Shown in pieces: positions 1 to 5,784 of a stretch of 27,118 bases of DNA. This DNA is from Bacteroidales bacterium UBA1181. GTDB lineage: Bacteria > Bacteroidota > Bacteroidia > Bacteroidales > Paludibacteraceae. A program made the position numbers and the translations under genes. Under the pieces are notes generated by a model. The model was not told the origin of the DNA, did not search any database, and saw only the letters and a program-made list of their open reading frames with translations. The stretch is taken from contig DBYR01000005.1 in assembly GCA_002310215.1 (NCBI GenBank), positions 156,502 through 183,619 of the forward strand, written 5' to 3'. Within the stretch, counting starts at the first letter, position 1, and the number at the start of each line of letters is the position of its first letter.

Positions 1-223
1 AATTATGAAACGTTAGTTCGACGAAGTCAATTTTGAAACGGTAGCGCGATGTAGTTTAGCCCTGGAAGGGCGGCATCCTCCAGGCAGGGGTGTTAACCCC
101 TGTGCAAAATGTTGTGTGATGCGACATGAGCCCCAACGGGGCGACACAAGGGAATTAAAAATTAAGAATTAAGAATTATGAGTTTTGAAACGGTAGTTCG
201 ACGAATTCGATTATGAAACGTGG
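1..223. repeat. Intergenic repeat mosaic: 28-bp-periodic repeats flanking three small hairpins
   Basis: The decamer TTnTGAAACG occurs at 3-12, 31-40, 183-192 and 211-220, so each pair is spaced exactly 28 bp. The left (3-40) and right (183-220) blocks match at 33 of 38 positions by hand. Between them are three perfect hairpins: GCCC/GGGC at 59-71, CAGGGGT/ACCCCTG at 85-102 and GCCCC/GGGGC at 130-142. An AT-rich stretch of near-7-bp direct repeats (AATTAAG type) follows at about 152-178. No ORF is supported. It resembles the multicopy intergenic palindromic repeats seen in Bacteroidales genomes; copy number cannot be judged from one window. Confidence 0.6.
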
Positions 224-240
224 CATGTTCGGTTAACAGC

Positions 241-279
241 AAAAAAAGCCTCAATTGACATCGTTCGTCCATTGAGGCT
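241..279 (-). terminator. Intrinsic terminator of the micro-ORF unit
   Basis: Read on the minus strand, the 9-bp perfect stem AGCCTCAAT/ATTGAGGCT (271-279 and 247-255) is extended by three more pairs (GAC/GTC) after a one-base mismatch. It runs directly into seven U residues (241-247 on minus). This is a classic rho-independent terminator and shows that a minus-strand transcript ends here. The TAG stop of the last micro-ORF lies inside the outer stem. Confidence 0.85.
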
Positions 280-337
280 ATTGTCGTACGCTGTACGGCC
301 GCTTTCGCTGTTTCCGTCGTTTCTTATTCTGTTCCAT
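278..337 (-). CDS. Micro-ORF 3: 19-residue highly basic peptide
   Basis: The ORF has 20 codons including TAG and starts MEQNKKRRKQRKR, then PYSVRQ. Ten of 19 residues are Lys or Arg, so the product would be strongly cationic and likely bind RNA, ribosomes or membrane if made. It begins 19 nt after micro-ORF 2 on the same apparent transcript, and its stop codon is embedded in the terminator stem. There is no clear Shine-Dalgarno sequence, which is normal for this phylum. I do not recognise a family. It could be a real small protein or a chance reading of a structured 3' region. Confidence 0.4.
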   Translation of the reverse strand: MEQNKKRRKQRKRPYSVRQ

Positions 338-356
338 TTCTGTGCTTGTTAAAGGG

Positions 357-443
357 TTATTTACTCATGGAAGATATCTCCATATAAACTTTCACTCCGA
401 AAACTGCGGCGATTGAGATCGTCAAAAATGTTGCTACTATCAT
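357..443 (-). CDS. Micro-ORF 2: 28-residue single-span membrane peptide
   Basis: The ORF has 29 codons including TAA. The peptide is hydrophobic from about residue 2 to 17 (MIVATFLTISIAAVF) and then turns polar (KVYMEISSMSK), as expected of a one-pass membrane peptide. It shares the pattern SIAAxFxxKVxM with micro-ORF 1, whose start lies 131 nt upstream on the same strand. The two genes differ at many codon positions, so the duplication is old and the peptide sequence has been kept, which argues for translation. No family is recognised. The 50-nt gap from micro-ORF 1 and 19-nt gap to micro-ORF 3 suggest one transcript. Confidence 0.55.
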   Translation of the reverse strand: MIVATFLTISIAAVFGVKVYMEISSMSK

Positions 444-493
444 AATCGTAAAATTTTTAAGGGTTTATCACTCGTTTCCTTTGTCCTTTTTTG

Positions 494-574
494 TCAGCCT
501 TTGATGGTGTCGAATGTCATGACTACCTTTGCTACGAAGCAAGCTGCGATCGATAATACTAATGCTGTTCCCAT
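494..574 (-). CDS. Micro-ORF 1: 26-residue single-span membrane peptide, paralogue of micro-ORF 2
   Basis: The ORF has 27 codons including TGA. The first half is hydrophobic (MGTALVLSIAACFVA) and is followed by KVVMTFDTIKG. It carries the SIAAxFxxKVxM pattern shared with micro-ORF 2. It is the first ORF after the minus-strand promoter at 636-667, with a predicted leader of about 55 nt. No Shine-Dalgarno sequence is visible. The function is unknown. Small hydrophobic peptides of this size can be type I toxin-like, membrane-protein modulators or stress peptides, but nothing here decides among these. Confidence 0.55.
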   Translation of the reverse strand: MGTALVLSIAACFVAKVVMTFDTIKG

Positions 575-635
575 AATCTTGTAATTTTATACGTTAATTA
601 TTCTATTTTTTGTAACTCTCCATCGAATTACATTG

Positions 636-667
636 CAAATATATCATATAGTTTTTATATCAACAAA
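636..667 (-). promoter_or_regulatory. Bacteroidota-type promoter for the micro-ORF unit
   Basis: On minus, TTTG (667-664) is followed by a 20-bp spacer and then TATATTTG (643-636). This fits the Bacteroidota primary sigma consensus TTTG-N19/20-TAnnTTTG. The predicted start is near 629. Together with the terminator at 241-279 it defines a transcript of about 390 nt. Confidence 0.7.
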
Positions 668-762
668 TAAATATGCAATTATTTTGGTTAATATATCTTA
701 AAATATGCGATAATAAGGTGTTTAGTGCATAAATTAGGAATATTTATGTAAATAAATATGCA
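665..762. promoter_or_regulatory. Direct repeat and palindrome between two divergent promoters
   Basis: The 13-mer AAATAAATATGCA occurs perfectly at 665-677 and 750-762. The right copy overlaps a palindrome ATATTTAT-N4-ATAAATAT (740-747 and 752-759). The left copy overlaps the upstream box of the minus promoter, and the right copy lies about 30 bp ahead of the plus promoter box. This arrangement could be an operator pair, but the region is very AT-rich and chance matches are possible. Confidence 0.35.
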
Positions 763-793
763 TTGTTAATATTGTATAAATATCAAAAACGGG

Positions 794-825
794 TATTGTC
801 ATATACGGAATAATTTCTATATTTG
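794..825 (+). promoter_or_regulatory. Bacteroidota-type promoter for the YtxH-like gene
   Basis: TATTG (794-798) is followed by a 19-bp spacer and TATATTTG (818-825), an exact TAnnTTTG box. Transcription should begin near 832, giving a leader of only about 22 nt before the ATG at 854. The leader also contains an out-of-frame ATG at 847. Confidence 0.7.
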
Positions 826-853
826 TCTATGAACAATTAAAACTATATGCGCT

Positions 854-1078
854 ATGGGAAATTTTGTGAAAGGCGCGGTCTTTGGTGCCGCTGTGGTTTT
901 GCTCGGTAATTATTTGTTGAACACCGAGGAGGGCAAGGAGACTTGCAAGAAGTTTAAGGATAAGGTGAAGAAGACGACCGACGAGCTGAAGGGACGGATC
1001 GAGAGCGAATTGAAGGAATTTGAGGGAGGGGACACAACATCCGTATCAGATCAGGTCGAGGACGTTCTGGAGGAATAG
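854..1078 (+). CDS. YtxH-like small membrane protein
   Basis: This 74-residue protein has an N-terminal glycine/alanine-containing hydrophobic segment (about residues 4-22, with GAVFGAAVVLLG) and then a long charged helix rich in Lys and Glu (about 24-59). That is the layout of the YtxH domain family (gas-vesicle-like or general-stress small proteins): a membrane anchor plus a cytoplasmic amphipathic or coiled-coil helix. In the usual family pattern the anchor is followed by a short 'pxxGxxtR'-type turn; here it reads TEEGKETCKK. The tail after residue 58 is acidic. The family has no defined reaction and is often linked to envelope stress. The gene is monocistronic, with its own promoter and a strong terminator 23 nt downstream. 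An out-of-frame ATG 7 nt upstream is not used for this protein. Confidence 0.75.
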   Translation: MGNFVKGAVFGAAVVLLGNYLLNTEEGKETCKKFKDKVKKTTDELKGRIESELKEFEGGDTTSVSDQVEDVLEE

Positions 1079-1101
1079 AAAACACGTCTTGTGGCAAAAT
1101 G

Positions 1102-1133
1102 AGAGGGGGTTCATTATGCGGTGAACCCCCTCT
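1102..1133. terminator. Bidirectional terminator hairpin between convergent genes
   Basis: There is a perfect 12-bp stem AGAGGGGGTTCA/TGAACCCCCTCT (1102-1113 and 1122-1133) with an 8-nt loop. It is followed on plus by TCGTT and on minus by CATTTTGCC. It lies 23 nt after the YtxH-like stop and 32 nt beyond the GH9 stop on the other strand, so it probably ends both transcripts. Confidence 0.75.
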
Positions 1134-1165
1134 TCGTTATATGTTCGGATGTGTCTCCCCGAACT

Positions 1166-3013
1166 TTATTTCTTGATGATCTGTTGGGTGAATGTCTCTT
1201 TGCCTGAGATGACGCGGACGAGGTAAATGCCCTTGTCGAGTCCGCTGAGGCTGATGGTGTGCCTGGAGACGTTCGATGCGCTCTCCCTTATGCGGATGCT
1301 TCCTATCACGTCGATCACTTCGATTGTCGTCACATCGGCGGTTTTGGAGCCGAAATAGATGTTCAGGTGGTCTTGCGCAGGATTAGGACCGATCACACAT
1401 TTGTCCACTGCCGCATATACTGTTTCAACAGGCGTGCTGTCCACAGGAACTGGGTTGATCTTGGAGTTGATGTAGCCCAATGCGCCGACCAAACCTGCGT
1501 TGTAGTCGATACCGCCTTCTGTTCCGGAATAGTTGTTGATGTCGTCTTTGTACTGCCCATTTTCCCGTGATCCGCCAACCAGATAGCCAAGCTGGGCAAA
1601 TTTATAGTTCTTGTCCACCTTTGGTAATTTGGCTTGCTCCTTCTCCAAATCGTTGATGTCGGTTCTATACAGATTTCTGTGGTGGGAATATGCAGGGAAA
1701 TTATCTCCAAATCCGACGACATAGGAGAAGTTTTGTCCGTTATGTCCCAACATATAGTCCACGGTGGCGGAGATGTATGGGCTGAGGGTCTCCTCTCCCG
1801 TCAGTTTGTCGTATAATGCGCGGACGAAAGCCTGGTTGCCAGGGAAACGGAGAACGCCCCAAGGCTCGCCTCCCCAACTCTTTCCAGGCAGTTTGTTCAA
1901 GAAGTAGCCGGAATTAGGGATGTACATGGTGTCCGCATAGAACCTCAAGACTTTGAGCGCTTTCTCCCCGTAGGAAGATTCATCGCCAAGGGATGCCATG
2001 TTGTAAGCCGCAAGGTCTTCTCTGTGGTCGTAGCAAAGGCTATAGTTGTAGTTGTATTCCTTGCGGTTGTTCATCCAAGAGCAGTTCTCTTCCGCTTTCC
2101 TCAGGTATTCTGGATCCTTCGTCGTCTTGTAGAGCTCCACGTACATGGAGACCATGTCATGGATGTAGCGGTCTTCCACCGGATAGTATGCTGCCCTGGT
2201 GGTTCCCTTTGGGGTGTTTTCCACGAATTCGCAGGCCACCTTGGCTTTCTCTATGCAGGCTGCGGCGTAATCCGCATCGTATTTAGCGTATGCGCGTGCC
2301 ATTGCGGCAAGTGCGGATGCGGCTTGTGAGGCCATGGCGGTTGCATTGCCCGACGCTTTCAGAATCATACGCGGACCGTCCGCTTCTCCTCCTGAACTGA
2401 CAGGCAGTGCTGATTTAACCGTTGAGGTGCACCATACCTTGTGGTCCACGTCTCCATCTCCCTTCTGGTAGTAGAAGGTGCGGTTGTCGCGGACTGCCTT
2501 CAAGATGAAGTCCGTAGCATATTTCACCTCGTTCAGGATGTCAGGTATACCGTCTGGCTCTCCTTTCCTTCCTTCCCAAGTGTAATCGTCCGAGTCGATG
2601 TAACCGTGGTAGTCTTCTGAGTAGAAGTCCGGATATCCCTCCGGGAAGGCGTTATATCCCAACACCAACATGTAGGCGGAGTAGAAGAATGTTTGCCCGA
2701 AGAGCACGAAGTCTCCACAGTCTACCCAACCTCCTTTTAAGTCGTAGTCTCCGTCAGCGTCCTTGAGAAAGGATTTCCCTTTTACGAACTTGCTGCGGTC
2801 GAATTGGATTTGGTTACTTACATCATTGGCCTCGTGTGTCGCGACGAGCCAATTCACACCTTCGCCCATGCGCTGGGCGCCATAGAACCGTGTGGTCATC
2901 CACAACGCTTTCTGATACTGTTCCTTGTCGAACGATAATTCGCTCTGCGCCAATGTATTACCGCATAAGACACTGAATAGGAAACCTAATACTGAATACT
3001 TTAATTTACTCAT
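1166..3013 (-). CDS. Secreted GH9 beta-1,4-glucanase with T9SS type A sorting domain
   Basis: The call is a glycoside hydrolase family 9 enzyme acting on cellulose or related beta-1,4-glucans outside the cell. I chose the ATG at 3013 (615 residues) because it opens directly into a signal peptide (Lys-rich, hydrophobic 6-16, cleavage near TLA/Q at 22-23). The frame stays open 20 codons further upstream, but that adds a poor non-secretory leader. GH9 marks are the GGWVDCGDF motif at 94-102 (D98 and D101 match the catalytic-base aspartates, with Cys replacing the usual Ala), NEVKYATDFILK at 161-172, SHHR at 443-446 and TEGGIDYNAG at 498-507 with E499 as the likely acid. A T9SS type A C-terminal domain spans about 540-615 (PNP at 543-545, GLDKGIYLVR near 591-600). 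Mature protein would be exported by the Sec system, then T9SS, and probably attached to the surface. It is a single gene with no SusC/SusD partner beside it and has its own promoter. Confidence 0.9.
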   Translation of the reverse strand: MSKLKYSVLGFLFSVLCGNTLAQSELSFDKEQYQKALWMTTRFYGAQRMGEGVNWLVATHEANDVSNQIQFDRSKFVKGKSFLKDADGDYDLKGGWVDCGDFVLFGQTFFYSAYMLVLGYNAFPEGYPDFYSEDYHGYIDSDDYTWEGRKGEPDGIPDILNEVKYATDFILKAVRDNRTFYYQKGDGDVDHKVWCTSTVKSALPVSSGGEADGPRMILKASGNATAMASQAASALAAMARAYAKYDADYAAACIEKAKVACEFVENTPKGTTRAAYYPVEDRYIHDMVSMYVELYKTTKDPEYLRKAEENCSWMNNRKEYNYNYSLCYDHREDLAAYNMASLGDESSYGEKALKVLRFYADTMYIPNSGYFLNKLPGKSWGGEPWGVLRFPGNQAFVRALYDKLTGEETLSPYISATVDYMLGHNGQNFSYVVGFGDNFPAYSHHRNLYRTDINDLEKEQAKLPKVDKNYKFAQLGYLVGGSRENGQYKDDINNYSGTEGGIDYNAGLVGALGYINSKINPVPVDSTPVETVYAAVDKCVIGPNPAQDHLNIYFGSKTADVTTIEVIDVIGSIRIRESASNVSRHTISLSGLDKGIYLVRVISGKETFTQQIIKK

Positions 3014-3100
3014 CTTTATCTGTGTTTTGTCATGAAAAATTACACAATAGAAACATTTTACTCTCTTTGTCATTTATACTTTTACGGATAAATAGGCCCA

Positions 3101-3108
3101 CAAATATA
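3101..3108 (-). promoter_or_regulatory. Promoter -7 box for the GH9 gene
   Basis: TATATTTG on minus (3108-3101) matches TAnnTTTG exactly. No good TTTG box is seen 19-20 bp upstream, where the sequence reads TGTGAC. The leader to the ATG at 3013 would be about 80 nt. A perfect hairpin lies 24 bp upstream. Confidence 0.5.
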
Positions 3109-3131
3109 CAACTATTTATCTTTTATTGTCA

Positions 3132-3157
3132 CATCTGTCTGTTTTTTTAGACAGATG
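3132..3157. repeat. Perfect 9-bp inverted repeat upstream of the GH9 promoter
   Basis: CATCTGTCT (3132-3140) and AGACAGATG (3149-3157) flank an 8-nt loop of G plus seven T on plus. There is no U-run after the stem in the minus direction, so it is not a standard terminator for the upstream gene. Its position just ahead of the promoter would suit an operator or a 3' end of the outer-membrane protein transcript. Confidence 0.4.
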
Positions 3158-3182
3158 GTGCGGAATCTTTTGTGTTTTTTTG

Positions 3183-3210
3183 GTGGGGACGGTGCCCGCA
3201 TCATCCCCAC
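3183..3210 (-). terminator. Possible 3' hairpin of the outer-membrane protein gene
   Basis: GTGGGGA/TCCCCAC (3204-3210 and 3183-3189 read on minus) forms a 7-bp stem that can continue inward. It begins 20 nt after the stop codon of the gene at 3230-5749. In the minus direction it is followed by an A-run rather than a U-run, so it may be a processing or partial termination site only. Confidence 0.35.
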
Positions 3211-3229
3211 TATGTATGTTTCGTCTCAA

Positions 3230-5749
3230 CTAATAATCGAATTCCTCGTATTCCTCTGTCGCGTTCTGCTTGTTTTCCCCGTCTTTGTTCTTAGGCCCTT
3301 TCGAGGTGAGGTTACCGAAGTTGTAGGAGAGGTTCAGGGTCAATGTCCGTCCGCTGAACTTGAACTCGGATTTCTGATAGAAGGTGTCGTCCCATGTCTC
3401 TGAGCGTCTCTTCCTTGAGTTGAGCAGGTCTCTTACGGATAGGGTGATCGCAAGTTTTTGTGCGAAGAAGGATCTCTTAAGCCCCATGTTGACGTTGTAG
3501 TTGTGCAACATCTTACCTTGTGCGGTGGAGCGTGGAGAGCGGTAGTTGCCGGATGCTTGTAGCTTGATTGCCTTAGGCAATGAGAAGTCGGCTGATAACT
3601 GTCCCGCCCAACTGAAGTTGTCCCTATCCTTGATTGTCACCTCCTTCTCGATGATGCCTTGTCCCGGCATGACGGTGCTCACGTCGAACACGCCCCCTTT
3701 CAACGCATAGTAGTAGAGGTTGACGTTATAGGTGAGGGAAACGATCTTGAATCGGTTCTTGAGGATGAGTTCCAAGCCTTCGGAGTGTGCGGTGGCGAGG
3801 TTGGCTCGCGTGTTCCACATCACGTCGTCGAAGATCCAACTGTACTGCTGTACCAAGTCTTGCGTCAACTTATGGTAGATGGAAGCCATGAAGGTGGAGT
3901 TCTTCATGTTCCTGATGTAGCTGAGCTCCGTGGAGTTGGTGATCTCGGGGTCTAAGTTCGGATTGCCGAAATAGATGTTCGCCGGGTCGGACACGTTGAC
4001 GTATGGGTTGAGCCAATAACGGCGCGGACGGGTGATGCGGCGGGTGTAGCTGAGCTGCAGCTCATCCTTTTCCGAGAGCGTGTAGGAGAAGAACGCACTG
4101 GGGAATAGGTTGCCGTACGGCTTTTTGTCGTCGCTGTTGCCGGCGGAGTAGAGGTCCCATGACACGTCGGTCAACTCCCCGCGCAATCCCAACTGCATGC
4201 CGAATCTTTTCTTCTTGTGGCTATAGGAGAAGTAGAGCGCATAGATGTTTTGCCTCAACTCGAAGTCGTTGTCGAGCTCCGTTTGCTCCGTTCTCTGGCT
4301 CTCACCGTAGGGCTGTATTTCCGAGGTTACCTTGTTGCCTTGTGTGCTGAAGGTGGCTTTCACCCCTGTCTCTATCTTGTCGTTGCTGTTGATCTGTTTG
4401 GTGTAGTCGCTTTGGATGCCGAGGGTTCGGTTGTGCCCGTCCGAACTTTGGTATTGCTTGTAGTCCGTGGCGTGTAGGCTTTCGGTAAGGGTGTCGAGGG
4501 CACTCCTGAAATCGGTGGTCTGTTCGTATGCCTGGTCGTTCCCGTGCTTGTTGGGCAGGAAACTGACGGAGGTCGTCCACTCGTTGTTTTCCGCGAAGAT
4601 ATGTTTGTAGTCGAGGGAGATGTTTCCCATGATTCTCGGCCCGTTGGTGTTCGTGTTGCGGGTCTCTATCAATGTCGGGGTCTTATGCCCGTTTGTGATG
4701 ATGCCGTTGTTGTAGCATAATTCTTGGTCATTGTCCCTCTTCCCGACGGACAGCATGCCCGACAGCCCGAATTTGTTCTTTTCGTTGGCGTTGTAGTTCA
4801 GTCCGAGGCGGAAGAACCCTGACTTCATGTTCGCGTCTTGCTCCCTGGTTTGGTCGAGGTAGGTTGTGTCTCCCTTGTACGTCTCGCGGTTGGTGAATCC
4901 GTTGCCCACCATGTTTCGGTTGATGAATCCTGCGCTGGAGTTGAGGCTCCATTTGCTTTTCGTGTAGTAGATGTTGGCGCCGACGTTTTCCCCGATGCGC
5001 CCGTCCCACGGGTAGATGATGCCGGCGGAAACGGAGCCGTAGTAGGTGGCGTTCTTCTTCTCGTCGGCTTTCATGACGATGTTGATGATGCCCACAGAAC
5101 CCTCCGCATCGAATTTGGAGGAGGGGTTGGAGATGATTTCCACTTGTTGCACGCTTCCCGCGGGCATTTGTTCGAGGATGTCGCCCCTGTTCTCCTCCGT
5201 GAGCCCTGCTGGTTTTCCGTTGATGTATATCTCCACGTTCTCGCTGTTGCGGAGGGATACCTTACCTTCCACATCCACCTCCACGGAAGGTATCTCTTTC
5301 AATATCTCCGAGGCGGATGTCCCGTCGGCCACAGCGTTGCTGTTCACCATGTATGTCTTCTTGTCGAGGTCTACTTTCATGGTGGATTTCGTCCCGCTTA
5401 CCTGTACTTCCTGCAGCATGTCGGCGTCCTCCACCAAGATGATTTTCTTGTATCGGATGTTGGGCTTCGTCTCCGATAGCGAAACGTTGATGCGTTTCTC
5501 CTTGTAGCCCATGAAACTGACTTCCAATATGTAGTCGTCTAATGAGACTCCGTCGATGAGGAAATTGCCGTCGTCGTCAGTGTATTCTCCTGCGATTGTG
5601 GTTGTCCCTTCGCTCGAGTAGAGGATAACATCCGCCATCGGCAACGTGTTACCGCTCGGGTCAAATACTTGTCCCGATATCTTCGCGCAAAACGAAGACA
5701 TTGAACTTGTTAGTAGTAGTGCTGTCAGGATGAATACTTTCTTTGCCAT
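3230..5749 (-). CDS. TonB-dependent outer-membrane beta-barrel protein (carboxypeptidase-regulatory-like domain, plug, barrel)
   Basis: This 839-residue protein has a signal peptide (1-22, cleavage near SFCA/K). A carboxypeptidase-regulatory-like Ig fold spans about 23-110 (ISGQVFD, YTDDDGNFLIDGV). A short TonB-box-like EVQVSGT (114-120) is followed by a plug at about 125-230 with INGKPAGL and NPSSKFDAEGSVGIINIVMK. The rest is aromatic-rich beta strands typical of a large barrel, most like the outer-membrane protein beta-barrel family (OMP_b-brl_3). It is shorter than SusC proteins and has no SusD partner, so glycan uptake should not be assumed; the ligand is unknown. A hydrophilic tail follows the last strand (LTLNLSYNFG) and ends EEYEEFDY. 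It starts 35 nt after ftsH, with only a weak promoter-like TAATTTAG (5776-5769), so it may be read from the argH operon. Confidence 0.85.
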   Translation of the reverse strand: MAKKVFILTALLLTSSMSSFCAKISGQVFDPSGNTLPMADVILYSSEGTTTIAGEYTDDDGNFLIDGVSLDDYILEVSFMGYKEKRINVSLSETKPNIRYKKIILVEDADMLQEVQVSGTKSTMKVDLDKKTYMVNSNAVADGTSASEILKEIPSVEVDVEGKVSLRNSENVEIYINGKPAGLTEENRGDILEQMPAGSVQQVEIISNPSSKFDAEGSVGIINIVMKADEKKNATYYGSVSAGIIYPWDGRIGENVGANIYYTKSKWSLNSSAGFINRNMVGNGFTNRETYKGDTTYLDQTREQDANMKSGFFRLGLNYNANEKNKFGLSGMLSVGKRDNDQELCYNNGIITNGHKTPTLIETRNTNTNGPRIMGNISLDYKHIFAENNEWTTSVSFLPNKHGNDQAYEQTTDFRSALDTLTESLHATDYKQYQSSDGHNRTLGIQSDYTKQINSNDKIETGVKATFSTQGNKVTSEIQPYGESQRTEQTELDNDFELRQNIYALYFSYSHKKKRFGMQLGLRGELTDVSWDLYSAGNSDDKKPYGNLFPSAFFSYTLSEKDELQLSYTRRITRPRRYWLNPYVNVSDPANIYFGNPNLDPEITNSTELSYIRNMKNSTFMASIYHKLTQDLVQQYSWIFDDVMWNTRANLATAHSEGLELILKNRFKIVSLTYNVNLYYYALKGGVFDVSTVMPGQGIIEKEVTIKDRDNFSWAGQLSADFSLPKAIKLQASGNYRSPRSTAQGKMLHNYNVNMGLKRSFFAQKLAITLSVRDLLNSRKRRSETWDDTFYQKSEFKFSGRTLTLNLSYNFGNLTSKGPKNKDGENKQNATEEYEEFDY

Positions 5750-5784
5750 ACCTTATGGTTGTTTAGTTCTAAATTACGTTGGCG

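Noticed and set aside
847..909. Out-of-frame ATG at 847 as start of an overlapping peptide
   Set aside because: It gives a 20-codon Cys/Arg-rich peptide without support; the frame from 854 has a clear membrane-plus-helix product.
3014..3073. Upstream start of the GH9 gene at 3073
   Set aside because: The extra 20 residues precede a proper signal peptide and contain cysteines and charged residues unlike an export signal; the ATG at 3013 is better placed.
4838..5479. Plus-strand open frame of 213 codons opposite the outer-membrane protein gene
   Set aside because: Antisense to clear plug-domain coding sequence, with His/Val-rich nonsense composition and no promoter.
3230..5749. SusC of a polysaccharide utilisation locus together with the GH9 gene
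   Set aside because: The protein is too short for SusC, has no SusD neighbour, and is separated from the GH9 gene by hairpins and an independent promoter.
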